NCBI RefSeq assembly: GCF_015277735.1
Contig: NZ_JADHDA010000006.1
Span: 1-64,000, forward strand
Source of the DNA: Psychrobacter sp. NG254
Lineage (GTDB): Bacteria; Pseudomonadota; Gammaproteobacteria; Pseudomonadales; Moraxellaceae
DNA length: 64,000 nt
Reading direction: 5' to 3'
The notes under the pieces were generated by a model. It made no database searches and had not been told where the DNA came from. It worked only from the letters and a program-made list of their open reading frames with translations. Every line of letters begins with the position of its first letter. Position 1 is the first letter of the stretch. The translations under genes were made by a program, and so were the position numbers. Of this stretch, positions 1 through 8,207 are shown one piece after another.

Positions 1-121
1 GTTCTTTAGTTATGCTTTTAAATAGTGCTCAATCACTGTCGTCCAGTAACTGATATATAGGGTAACTCTCTTGCTGTCTAGTCTCAATCCCTTACGGTTC
101 AAGCTATCTAGCGAGCCGACT

Positions 122-260
122 ATCTTATCATAACGATTAGGTTTGTCAAGCTGTTTTATAATTTGTCTCAACTCGGTAATCTAAGTAATAAGTTTGTTAA
201 CTTAATGCCTAGCTTCCTTTGCTGTGGGGCGTATTATATAGAGTTTAATAACTGTGTCAA
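122..260 (-). promoter_or_regulatory. Tandem rRNA-operon-type promoters (P1 and P2) reading leftward off the window
   Basis: On the minus strand P1 has a consensus -35 TTGACA (255-260), a 16-bp spacer and a consensus -10 TATAAT (233-238). A GC-rich discriminator, ACGCCCC, follows at about 226-232. About 110 bp downstream P2 has TTGACA (144-149), a 16-bp spacer, TAAGAT (122-127) and the GC-rich stretch GTCGGCTCGC. Two strong promoters with GC-rich discriminators and AT-rich DNA upstream of P1 are the known layout of stringently controlled rRNA (or tRNA) operons. The roughly 120 nt left of P2 would be leader. No mature 16S start is visible, so the transcribed gene lies outside the window. Confidence 0.72.
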
Positions 261-482
261 CAGCTTGATCAAAGGTTTTTAGGTTTATTTGATGATGGTT
301 CTAATAGTGTATATTTTTCAGTGGGTTAGGATAAATTCATCTATTTAGGATTTTAAACGTTGCTACTAAAATCCTTGTGACTTCCTACTTTTTTAGAAAG
401 CCGCTTCTACTTTAGCAATGATATATGATTGAAATTTCCTAATATACTAATACTGCTACACCAATTTTTTCTATATAACTGC
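261..482. other. Intergenic DNA upstream of the leftward promoters
   Basis: This AT-rich stretch lies between the P1 -35 box and the stop of the glycosylase-like gene. The 40 bases next to the -35 box are especially A/T-rich and could act as an UP element. I see no coding potential and no clear terminator for the minus-strand gene ending at 483. Confidence 0.4.
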
Positions 483-1184
483 TTATAACTTACCCATTTT
501 TTTAAAGAATGCTTTATAGGCTACAACCTTCTTATCCAACGATAAAGGATATGCACGTGAGGTTGAAGGCAATCTATATAAAGTTAAGTCGTTCACATCT
601 GCTTCTTTATCACTTGCGCTTTGCCACTGATATGGATAGTTCATACTATCATTGGTTTTTGGGTACTTTGATTTGGCAATTGGCGCGTCTAATAATCCGA
701 GCAGTACTTCGGTCGCTTTGCCTCCTGTGGTAAACAATGTCTGCACTTTTGGTACTTGTAGCAAGATATTGTCTAGATCAACAGGCGTCACGACGGTTAG
801 GTTTTTATCAGAGGCATTGCCAGTCTCGCGGATAGCCTGCTTGACCGTAGGACAAGATGCGATACCGCGCTCAAACATAAAGTCACGAATACGCTCAGGA
901 TCAAAACGCTTCTCATCCCCTACTCTAAAATAATCTGCATCGTCAAAAAACACGCGACCATATATGCGCCACATATCATTATAAAAATTGGGATAGTGAA
1001 AACTCATTGCCCATTTATCAGCAGTCGGTGGAAAAGTACCCATCATCATAATAGTGGCATCTGGTGGCAATACAGGCTCGAAAGGATGCGTTTCAATCTC
1101 TGATGTGCTGTCATTAGGGAATAATGGATTGGTTTCAAGAGGTTTTTGGGCAGGGGATTGTTCTATAGTCATGATATTCTTCAT
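483..1184 (-). CDS. Uracil-DNA glycosylase superfamily protein (Mug/UDG-like)
   Basis: A 233-residue protein whose motifs fit the UDG/Mug fold. GTFPP (residues 49-53) stands where family motif 1 carries the water-activating segment. LPSTSRAYP (205-213) stands where motif 2 carries the DNA-intercalating LPxxS loop. The aromatic-rich stretch between residues 58 and 75 (SFHYPNFYNDMW) is typical of the branch annotated as uracil-DNA glycosylase family protein. By family knowledge it would excise uracil or a related lesion in base-excision repair; the exact substrate cannot be told. The first 40 residues look disordered. The ATG at 1184 has no clear Shine-Dalgarno sequence, and an in-frame ATG four codons later is equally possible. 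It lies upstream of the leftward rRNA-type promoters and appears monocistronic. Confidence 0.7.
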   Translation of the reverse strand: MKNIMTIEQSPAQKPLETNPLFPNDSTSEIETHPFEPVLPPDATIMMMGTFPPTADKWAMSFHYPNFYNDMWRIYGRVFFDDADYFRVGDEKRFDPERIRDFMFERGIASCPTVKQAIRETGNASDKNLTVVTPVDLDNILLQVPKVQTLFTTGGKATEVLLGLLDAPIAKSKYPKTNDSMNYPYQWQSASDKEADVNDLTLYRLPSTSRAYPLSLDKKVVAYKAFFKKMGKL

Positions 1185-1508
1185 CAGAAAAGTCGTTTTT
1201 TTGGTATCATAGCAGGTCTAAACACTACTACATTTATAATCACTCTATATAGTCAAATATAGTCGGCTCAAAAGGTAATGCGACTTTAGATGTATTTTTA
1301 ATAGCTTCTGAATCGCGCCTATTAAGCCGTACGGTACTCACTTCTATCATGTCCAAAGTGTGATAGAAGCATTTGGCTACATTGAGCATTAACTTTACTA
1401 TTGATGCGCTAAATATAGGGTGGATATGCAGTAAGTGTTTGTATCTTTTTTACTAATAGCAAGCGCAGTGACTGCGCAAGCATCAGACTAGAACCCAAGA
1501 GAATACTT
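1185..1508. other. Divergent intergenic region before upp, with two hairpins
   Basis: No gene is visible. There is a 9-bp inverted repeat CTTCTATCA / TGATAGAAG (1341-1349 and 1361-1369) and a compact hairpin GCGCA-gtgac-TGCGC (1463-1477) about 30 nt before the upp start. The second would lie in the upp leader and could be a regulatory or stabilising structure. A fragment resembling the TATAGTCA repeat ends occurs near 1242-1265. Confidence 0.4.
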
Positions 1509-2168
1509 ATGAGTGACTTAAATAGCGGTTTAAACATTACGGTAATCGATCATCCACTAGTCCGTCACAAACTCAGCTTAATGCGCGAAAAAGACTGTAG
1601 TACTTATAAATTTCGTACACTGACCAAAGAGCTTGCGCGCTTAATGGCTTATGAAGCAAGCCGCGATTTTGAAATTGAAACTTTCCCAATGGAAGGCTGG
1701 TGTGGTGAAATCACTGGTGAGCAAATCATCGGTAAGACGGCGACGATCGTACCGATTTTGCGCGCAGGTATTGGCATGCTAGATGGCGTGCTCGACTTAA
1801 TTCCTACTGCTAAGATTTCTGTGGTCGGTCTACAACGTGATGAAGAAACGTTGCAGCCAGTACCGTTTTTTGAGAAATTCGTGAGCCATATGGACAAACG
1901 TCCTGCTCTTATCATTGATCCAATGCTAGCCACAGGCGGCTCAATGGTTGCGACCATCGAAATGCTAAAGAAAAACGGCTGTACTAATATTAAAGCATTG
2001 GTATTGGTGGCTGCCCCTGAAGGCGTACGCTTGGTAAATGAGGCGCATCCTGACGTGACCATTTATACCGCTGCACTAGACAGCCACTTGGATGAACATG
2101 GTTATATCATTCCAGGTTTGGGTGATGCTGGTGATAAGATTTTTGGTAAGCAGTTATCAAATAGATAA
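1509..2168 (+). CDS. upp: Uracil phosphoribosyltransferase
   Basis: Converts uracil and PRPP to UMP in cytosolic pyrimidine salvage. The 219-residue length is close to the family norm of about 208-210. The PRPP-binding loop appears as DPMLATGGS (residues 137-145). The C-terminal uracil-binding segment [14 protein letters not shown] (200-213) is intact. The ATG at 1509 follows an AAGAGAA stretch. The gene sits 73 nt upstream of an SDR oxidoreductase on the same strand with no terminator between them, so they may be co-transcribed. The usual partner uraA (uracil permease) is not adjacent. Confidence 0.96.
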   Translation: MSDLNSGLNITVIDHPLVRHKLSLMREKDCSTYKFRTLTKELARLMAYEASRDFEIETFPMEGWCGEITGEQIIGKTATIVPILRAGIGMLDGVLDLIPTAKISVVGLQRDEETLQPVPFFEKFVSHMDKRPALIIDPMLATGGSMVATIEMLKKNGCTNIKALVLVAAPEGVRLVNEAHPDVTIYTAALDSHLDEHGYIIPGLGDAGDKIFGKQLSNR

Positions 2169-2241
2169 GTCGCACTAGGGTAAATAAAGCCGTCATCAAG
2201 ATTATGGCAAAAGCAGACAACATCACTGATAAGGACACACA

Positions 2242-2991
2242 ATGAACGTATTGATTACTGGCGCAAGCGCAGGTTTTGGTAAAGCATTAGCAGAGCGTTT
2301 GATCGCTAATGGTCATCAAGTAATCGGCTGTGCCAGACGCCTTGATAAACTGAATGCCTTGGCAGAGACTTTAGGTGAGGCTTTTTTACCCGTCGTTATG
2401 GATGTGAGTGATACGGCTTCTATTCCGCAAATTATTGCTGAATTACCTGACGGTTTTAATCAAATCGATGTCTTGGTCAATAATGCCGGACTGGCACTCG
2501 GTACAGAGCCTGCGCAACGTAGCAATCTTGATGACTGGATGCGTATGACTGATACTAACGTTAAAGGCTTGATGGCATTGACCCATGCGGTCTTGCCAGC
2601 GATGGTCGCGCGCGATAGTGGTTATGTCATCAATGTCGGCTCGATTGCTGGTAGCTGGCCTTATTTCGGTGGTAACGTTTACGGCGCAACTAAAGCATTT
2701 GTAAAACAGTTCAGCTTAAACTTGCGAGCGGATCTGATTGGCACCCAAGTACGCGTCACCAATCTTGAGCCTGGTAATGTCGCGGGCACTGAGTTTTCAA
2801 ATGTGCGCTACCATGGCGATGATGACAAAGCTGCTAAGGTTTATGATGGTTTTAAAACCATGACAGGTGAAGATATCGGCGATATTTTGTTGTGGTTGAT
2901 TGAGTCGCCTGCTCATATCAATGTAAATCGTCTAGAAGTGATGCCTGTTGCTCAGACTTATAATGGTTTGACCATTGCCAAGCAAGATTAA
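2242..2991 (+). CDS. ydfG: Short-chain dehydrogenase/reductase, YdfG-like (NADP-dependent 3-hydroxy acid dehydrogenase family)
   Basis: A classical 249-residue SDR. The cofactor motif TGASAGFG is at residues 6-13, NNAG at 80-83, and the catalytic residues are Ser134, Tyr147 and Lys151 (YGATK). The overall pattern, including the C-terminal stretch VNRLEVMPVAQ, matches E. coli YdfG, which oxidises L-allo-threonine, serine and 3-hydroxy acids with NADP and also reduces malonic semialdehyde. Family and fold are certain; the exact substrate is inferred. The gene ends at a strong intrinsic terminator (3083-3116). Confidence 0.85.
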   Translation: MNVLITGASAGFGKALAERLIANGHQVIGCARRLDKLNALAETLGEAFLPVVMDVSDTASIPQIIAELPDGFNQIDVLVNNAGLALGTEPAQRSNLDDWMRMTDTNVKGLMALTHAVLPAMVARDSGYVINVGSIAGSWPYFGGNVYGATKAFVKQFSLNLRADLIGTQVRVTNLEPGNVAGTEFSNVRYHGDDDKAAKVYDGFKTMTGEDIGDILLWLIESPAHINVNRLEVMPVAQTYNGLTIAKQD

Positions 2992-3060
2992 TACTAACTG
3001 AATTGTTAGTTATGGTATCAATATTGGTTAGTGATATATCACTTATCAACACCGAACTTG

Positions 3061-3723
3061 TCAGCGTATCTCATACGACCGAAGCAATATAGAATTCTCT
3101 ATATTGCTTTTTTTTATGTCTTCAATAGCTTGCTCATTGACCAAACGCAAATCCTGAAAGTCCAAAATCAGCACTTCATTACGCAGACGTTCGCTAGTAC
3201 GTTTATTATGACGTATCGCAAATCCTAAAACTTGCTTACCAGTGATGGCTATCTGATTAACGATTAACTTTGAATTATTCACGGTCAGCTTCTGGGACAT
3301 TATCTGAGCATTTATGATCGCAGTTGCTGGATTCACCGTAGTGGTCAGTATTTTGGTCTGCCGTACACTTTCGGGCATATCTCCTGCAAAAAACAATACC
3401 TGATTGAGTGGCAAATATTGCGCATGACGCACCAACTCTTGACGGAACAATGCAGGCATATCTGTGTTAAAGCTGTCTTCTGTCTGCTGATAAAATGCAA
3501 TAAAGTTACGGTGAAGATAACGCCCAAATACAGTGGTATTGATCCACTCTTGATAGACCTCATTCGTTACGATCTGCTTAGCAAAAGCATTGGCATCTGC
3601 TGTGATGTCAGTACTAAGCATCAACATCGATAGCAAAAGTGCTTGCGGACTGAGCAATATCTGCTGCTGCCACAGCTGTGGATATAGGCTGCTATCGAGT
3701 AATGGCAATGTCGATCTGCTCAT
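3061..3723 (-). CDS. Hypothetical protein with weak ADP-ribosyltransferase-like motif order
   Basis: A 220-residue protein I do not recognise by name. There is no signal peptide and no convincing membrane segment. The C-terminal half shows an order of short motifs reminiscent of R-S-E ADP-ribosyltransferases: FFAGDM (111-116) where active families have a (Y/F)RG-type strand, ILTTTVNP (125-132) where they have an STS strand, and NEVLIL (182-187) where the catalytic Glu precedes VL(I/L). The Arg and Ser equivalents are absent, so even if the fold is right the activity is doubtful. The last residues are encoded across the facing gene's terminator. The ORF is open throughout, and the start at 3723 is the only convincing Met. 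The function call is a hypothesis only; the ORF itself is probable. Confidence 0.6.
   Translation of the reverse strand: MSRSTLPLLDSSLYPQLWQQQILLSPQALLLSMLMLSTDITADANAFAKQIVTNEVYQEWINTTVFGRYLHRNFIAFYQQTEDSFNTDMPALFRQELVRHAQYLPLNQVLFFAGDMPESVRQTKILTTTVNPATAIINAQIMSQKLTVNNSKLIVNQIAITGKQVLGFAIRHNKRTSERLRNEVLILDFQDLRLVNEQAIEDIKKSNIENSILLRSYEIR
3083..3116 (+). terminator. Intrinsic terminator of the SDR gene
   Basis: A perfect 11-bp stem (3083-3093 / 3098-3108, AGCAATATAGA) with loop ATTC is followed by a run of T residues on the plus strand. It lies inside the 3' coding end of the convergent ORF 3061-3723. Confidence 0.85.
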
Positions 3724-3951
3724 GTGCGTATATCCTTATCAGCTATCGTCCATTATCATCGGTTGTCACCTGTCACTGCGACGGCTTTTACCCTGAGTTA
3801 AATTCTGTGCTATGGTCAAATGACTGCTTTAATATAGCAGTCTTTTCTTAGCGGTATAGCGAATTTTGCAACGATACATCTCGACCAATCAACCCTGATA
3901 TCTTGACAACCTGATACCCCAATACCTTGACGATAAAAGCGATATCACTTT

Positions 3952-4920
3952 ATGAAAAAAGACCTCATACCCCTGCCAACTCCCTACCAACTAAAGACCC
4001 TTACTATCCAAACAGCTGATGGGACGATGCTGCCCGTCTCTGTCATTGGTAAAGGAAAACCTGTTCTGATGCTGCACGCTTTTGGTATGGATGCGCGGCA
4101 ATTTTTGCCATTTATTTTACCGCTGATTCAGCACTACTGCTTTTACTTGCCGCATTTTAGAGGGTTTGGTTTGGCCAGTCATCTAGCGTTGCCAACGTTT
4201 GATTTTATTGAGCAATATGCACAAGATACCCAAGATGTATTTGAATACGTGAGCGAAGAAACCGGCATTGAGGCTTTTCCTGTTGCCGCGATATCGATGG
4301 GCGCATTGGTCATGTGGGCGTATTTTCAGCGCTTTGGCACTCAGCGCGTGAGTCGTTATCTGAATATTGACCAAGCACCGATCATTCATAATCAGCCAGA
4401 CTGGCAAGGTGGCGGTGTGTTTGGTACCCGACAAACCGAATTATTTGCAGAATTTACACGGTTGATTACCGACGTGGCCCCTTATATGCAATCCGAGCAA
4501 GTGGATGATTTTCGTCAGCTGCCTTATCGATTGAAAGTAAATTTATTAGACATGGAGTGCTCTTTTTCTCTACTGTCTGTCAGTAGCAAACCTTCGCAAT
4601 TATTGGTAAAAGCCCTCAGTTATCGGGCACCGCACAAAATCTCCTTAATGCAGCACGCGACTTGGCAACACAAACTGCGCTGCCTATCTGCTTATGTTGC
4701 GTTGCCTTACGATTACCGCGAGGTTTTGCCAATGGTAAACATTCCGACTATCTTACTGATTGGTGGGTGCTCGCAGTTATATAGTGCAGAGTGGCAACAG
4801 CGTTTGACCACTATGTTGCCCAATGCGCACAGCATTATTTTGCCAAAGTCAGGTCATGCTGTACCGATGGATGCACCTGTGGCCTTTTATAATGTTTTAA
4901 AGCGATTTCTGCATAGTTAG
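3952..4920 (+). CDS. Alpha/beta-fold hydrolase
   Basis: A 322-residue cytosolic hydrolase. The oxyanion-hole strand is VLMLHAFGMD (38-47). The nucleophile elbow is AISMG with Ser115, a variant of GxSxG with Ala in the first position. The C-terminal catalytic His is in SGHAVPMD (His302), and an acid probably lies in the strand before it. The cap region (about 150-230) is helical. Proteins like this include esterases and haloperoxidase-like hydrolases; no substrate can be assigned. It is monocistronic and ends at the terminator 4951-4977, which it shares with the convergent DUF1653 gene. Confidence 0.8.
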   Translation: MKKDLIPLPTPYQLKTLTIQTADGTMLPVSVIGKGKPVLMLHAFGMDARQFLPFILPLIQHYCFYLPHFRGFGLASHLALPTFDFIEQYAQDTQDVFEYVSEETGIEAFPVAAISMGALVMWAYFQRFGTQRVSRYLNIDQAPIIHNQPDWQGGGVFGTRQTELFAEFTRLITDVAPYMQSEQVDDFRQLPYRLKVNLLDMECSFSLLSVSSKPSQLLVKALSYRAPHKISLMQHATWQHKLRCLSAYVALPYDYREVLPMVNIPTILLIGGCSQLYSAEWQQRLTTMLPNAHSIILPKSGHAVPMDAPVAFYNVLKRFLHS

Positions 4921-4950
4921 TCTTTAAAAGACTCGTTTTAGCAGACATAA

Positions 4951-4977
4951 AAAAAGCGACTTTGAAAGTCGCTTTTT
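4951..4977. terminator. Bidirectional intrinsic terminator
   Basis: AAAAAGCGAC and GTCGCTTTTT arms form a stem with A-tract and T-tract on either side, so it works in both directions. It lies between the convergent hydrolase (ends 4920) and DUF1653 gene (ends 5018). Its arms match those of the terminator at 27442-27477. Confidence 0.85.
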
Positions 4978-5017
4978 ATTTGTTTATTGAGCCGTTCATA
5001 TTATCTAAAAACTAATA

Positions 5018-5245
5018 CTAGTCAGCTAAGTCTTTAATCAATTCAAAGCGTGGTATTTCTCTACCATCAATGGTGACCGTCTCAGCGAACATGGCTAATG
5101 GGCGAACCCACACGCCGTATTCACCATACAAGCAGCGGTACACGACCAATGATTCTTCGGTCTCAGAATGCTGCGCGGTATGCAATACCTGATACAGGCT
5201 GCCTTTATAGTGGCGGTAGATGCCTTGGGGGATGGTTTTAGTCAT
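5018..5245 (-). CDS. DUF1653 family small protein
   Basis: A 75-residue protein with the DUF1653 pattern: an N-terminal G-x-Y-R-H-Y-K-G motif (residues 8-15), then a beta-rich body with VVYRCLYG and VWVRPLAMF and a short acidic tail. Family members are small single-domain proteins of unknown function with an SH3-like beta fold. The Shine-Dalgarno sequence AGGAG lies directly before the ATG. It lies downstream of tyrS but is separated from it by a terminator (5291-5318), so it has its own promoter. Confidence 0.8.
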   Translation of the reverse strand: MTKTIPQGIYRHYKGSLYQVLHTAQHSETEESLVVYRCLYGEYGVWVRPLAMFAETVTIDGREIPRFELIKDLAD

Positions 5246-5290
5246 AGCAAACTCCTGCTATTAAAAAATGGCTGCTAATTGTCGCTTCAT

Positions 5291-5318
5291 AAAAAAGGTC
5301 GACAATGACTGCCGACCT
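5291..5318 (-). terminator. Intrinsic terminator of tyrS
   Basis: On the minus strand AGGTCGGCA pairs with TGTCGACCT (9 bp, one G-T pair, loop about 5 nt) and is followed by six T. It lies 27 nt after the tyrS stop. Confidence 0.75.
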
Positions 5319-5344
5319 CGCTCTTAATCATTTTTATAGATTAT

Positions 5345-6556
5345 CTAACCAACCGTTACTTTTGCATAAGCCTTTTTGCCTGCTTGGATAACGACCGTCT
5401 GACCTGAGGTTAAGCTAAAACCGGCATCCACCACGTCGCCATCTACTTTTACCGCGCCGCGTTTTACCATGTCTTTGGCCGATGAGCTGTTTTTCGCAAG
5501 CCCAGATTGGTTCAGTACCTGAGTGATAAACAGTGCATCTTGACCTTCTAGGTCTACCGTGACTTCTGGCAAATCGATTGGCAGCTCGCCATCGGCTAAT
5601 ACGTTACCGGCTGACTTATGCGCATTAGCAGCCGCATCGGCATCATGGAAACGCTCAATCAATTCTTCGGCTAAGATACGTTTGATTTCTTGTGGGTTAC
5701 GACCCTCTTTCATCTCCGCCAATAAACCTTCGACTTCGTCCATTGGTTTAAAGCTTAAAAATTCAAAATAGCGATGAATCAAGGTGTCTGGCATCGATAG
5801 GATTTTTTGATACATGGTGCCTGGCGCATCATAGATAGCGACATAATTATTCAATGACTTAGACATTTTATTGACGCCGTCTAACCCTTCTAAAATCGGC
5901 ACCGTGATACACACTTGCTGCTCTTGACCATAACGGCCTTGCAAGGTACGACCCATTAATAAGTTAAAAGTTTGGTCGGTACCGCCAAGCTCGACATCAG
6001 CTTTTAGCGCGATAGAATCATAACCTTGTACCAATGGGTAGAGGAACTCATGGATTGAGATAGGCGTTTGCGAGGCATAGCGTTTTGAAAAGTCATCACG
6101 CTCTAGCATGCGCGAAACCGTTTGCTGACTGGCAAGCTGGATCATATCAGCGGCGCTCATGTCCTTGAACCATTCAGAGTTAAAGACCACGCGAGTCTTT
6201 TCTTTGTCCAAGATCTTAAATACTTGCTCAGCATAAGTCGTGGCATTGGCTTTGATTTGCTCATCGGTCAATGGTGGGCGGGTGCTGTTTTTACCAGAAG
6301 GATCACCAATCTTGGCGGTATAGTCACCGATTAAAAAATAAATCTCATGACCCAAATCTTGAAAGTGCTTGAGCTTATTAATCAGTACTGTGTGCCCCAA
6401 ATGCAAATCAGGCGCGGTAGGATCAAAGCCTGCCTTGATACGCAGTGGACGATTCAGTTTTAGCTTAGCCACTAAGTCGTCTTCAGAGAGTATCTCTTGT
6501 GTGCCGCGCTGGATAAGGGCCAATTGTTCTTCTAGAGTGTAGGTTTTTTCGGTCAT
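5345..6556 (-). CDS. tyrS: Tyrosyl-tRNA synthetase
   Basis: Charges tRNA-Tyr with tyrosine. A class I synthetase of 403 residues with the HIGH motif as HLGH (52-55) and the KMSKS loop exactly as KMSKS (230-234). A C-terminal S4 RNA-binding domain covers about 340-403. The HLGH/KMSKS pair places it in the TyrZ-like clade rather than the E. coli TyrS clade (HVGH / KFGKT). The ATG at 6556 is supported by the conserved N-terminus. It is divergent from anmK, a frequent tyrS-anmK neighbourhood in gammaproteobacteria, and ends at its own terminator. Confidence 0.97.
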   Translation of the reverse strand: MTEKTYTLEEQLALIQRGTQEILSEDDLVAKLKLNRPLRIKAGFDPTAPDLHLGHTVLINKLKHFQDLGHEIYFLIGDYTAKIGDPSGKNSTRPPLTDEQIKANATTYAEQVFKILDKEKTRVVFNSEWFKDMSAADMIQLASQQTVSRMLERDDFSKRYASQTPISIHEFLYPLVQGYDSIALKADVELGGTDQTFNLLMGRTLQGRYGQEQQVCITVPILEGLDGVNKMSKSLNNYVAIYDAPGTMYQKILSMPDTLIHRYFEFLSFKPMDEVEGLLAEMKEGRNPQEIKRILAEELIERFHDADAAANAHKSAGNVLADGELPIDLPEVTVDLEGQDALFITQVLNQSGLAKNSSSAKDMVKRGAVKVDGDVVDAGFSLTSGQTVVIQAGKKAYAKVTVG

Positions 6557-6699
6557 GGTGTTCTCTATATATCGCTTTTATTGGGATTTTTATGAATGAC
6601 GGTTACAAGCTCGACGTCTGATAACGTTTAGAGGCTCAAAAGGTCAGAAAAAATGATAGAATTTGACGGATATACTAGCGTTTTTTAAGGTAAATTGCC

Positions 6700-8112
6700 A
6701 TGACCAACCCCGCATCGATTGCTGATACTGACCATAATGCTCTTGCAGACTTGCTTATGAATAATGGTTTGAATAACAGTTCAGACGATATTGATGACTT
6801 GACCTATGATAATTCGAACTATGCCACTCTGACCGATGCCCTTGAGCAAACAGTGTTTGAGAGCTTTGATGATGGCTTATATATCGGCATGATGTCAGGT
6901 ACCAGTTTGGATGGTATGGATGCTGTTCTTTGTCAGTTTAATCCTGAAACGAGTAACGAAGAAAACACCCAACCGCCGATGCAACTTCTGGCGACGTACA
7001 GTCAAGATTTTCCGCCACGTCTGCGCGAGGTATTACTTGCACTGTGTCAACCCAACGGTATCCAAGCATTAACACCTGCAACGGATGGCCTAACAAATGA
7101 GCCAAACTGCGAATCAAGTAGTGAGCTAGACTGGTTCGGCTGGGCAAGCCGCGAATATAGCGAGTTTGCCAGTAGCGTGGTGAATACCCTTTTGCAGCAA
7201 TCAAATACTGATGCTGAGTCAGTACTGGCGATTGGCTGTCATGGACAAACCGTGCGTCATCGTCCGCAGATGGGATTCACGTTGCAATTGGTCGATGCCA
7301 ACATCATCGCTGAGCGCACCGGCATCAGCGTGGTCAGTGATTTCCGTCGTCGTGATATGGCGGTTGGTGGTCAAGGCGCACCACTGGTACCGGCGTTTCA
7401 TCAAGCATTATTTGCAACGCCTAACCGCACCCGTGTGCTACTGAACTTGGGTGGTATCGCGAATATAACTGTCTTGCCAGCGGCAGCTGATAGCGCAGAG
7501 AATAAGTCAGAAGATAAAGTGCAGAATGTCGTCGGTTACGATACTGGACCTGCCAACTTATTATTAGATGCGTGGACCTCGTTGCATACTGATCATACTT
7601 ATGACGCAGGTGGCGCTTGGGCACAGTCTGGTACCATTATTGAGCCACTACTAACTCAACTATTAGCGCATCCATTTTTTGCTCAGTCTCATCCAAAAAG
7701 CACAGGCCGTGAGGACTTTAACTTAACTTGGTTGCAAGATGAATTAAAAGCTTTTGAACAAGCCAATCCTAATATCAGTTATTCAGCCGTTGATGTACAA
7801 ACGACGTTGACTGAGCTGACAGCTATCAGTGCCAGTACACAGATCAATATGTTTACCAATACAGATAGCAATAGCTCGGTCTATGTCTGCGGGGGCGGGG
7901 CATTGAATGACTATCTGATGACACAACTGCAAGCACACCTGCCCTACTGCACCGTTGAGACCACAGAAACTTTAGGACTGGCACCGACATGGGTGGAGGC
8001 AGTGGCATTTGCTTGGCTGGCTAGACAGACGTTGATGGGTGAGACAGGTAACTTGCCAGCGGTTACTGGTGCGAGTAAAGGCGTGGTATTGGGGCAAGTT
8101 TGCTTTGTCTGA
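6700..8112 (+). CDS. anmK: Anhydro-N-acetylmuramic acid kinase
   Basis: Phosphorylates and hydrolyses 1,6-anhydro-MurNAc to MurNAc-6-phosphate in cell-wall recycling, in the cytosol. The family signature GMMSGTSLDG is at residues 63-72, and the second phosphate and sugar segments (HGQTVRHRP, NLGGIANIT, GYDTGPAN) are intact. At 470 residues it is about 100 longer than E. coli AnmK. The excess is an acidic, Asn/Asp-rich N-terminal extension of about 58 residues plus small insertions. AAGG precedes the ATG at 6700, but no Met stands close to the signature, so the extension seems real. It is divergently placed from tyrS. Confidence 0.94.
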   Translation: MTNPASIADTDHNALADLLMNNGLNNSSDDIDDLTYDNSNYATLTDALEQTVFESFDDGLYIGMMSGTSLDGMDAVLCQFNPETSNEENTQPPMQLLATYSQDFPPRLREVLLALCQPNGIQALTPATDGLTNEPNCESSSELDWFGWASREYSEFASSVVNTLLQQSNTDAESVLAIGCHGQTVRHRPQMGFTLQLVDANIIAERTGISVVSDFRRRDMAVGGQGAPLVPAFHQALFATPNRTRVLLNLGGIANITVLPAAADSAENKSEDKVQNVVGYDTGPANLLLDAWTSLHTDHTYDAGGAWAQSGTIIEPLLTQLLAHPFFAQSHPKSTGREDFNLTWLQDELKAFEQANPNISYSAVDVQTTLTELTAISASTQINMFTNTDSNSSVYVCGGGALNDYLMTQLQAHLPYCTVETTETLGLAPTWVEAVAFAWLARQTLMGETGNLPAVTGASKGVVLGQVCFV

Positions 8113-8207
8113 CCAGTTAGATTTTAGTTTACATACGTCCACCTACGTGCTTTATAATACTTTTAAAACGTCATCCTCTTAGGACCCGTAAGTACAGGAT
8201 ATATTTT

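Noticed and set aside
1..130. Possible tRNA or start of 16S rRNA at the left edge
   Set aside because: Neither strand shows a cloverleaf, a CCA end or the conserved 16S 5' end; only leader-like sequence is visible.
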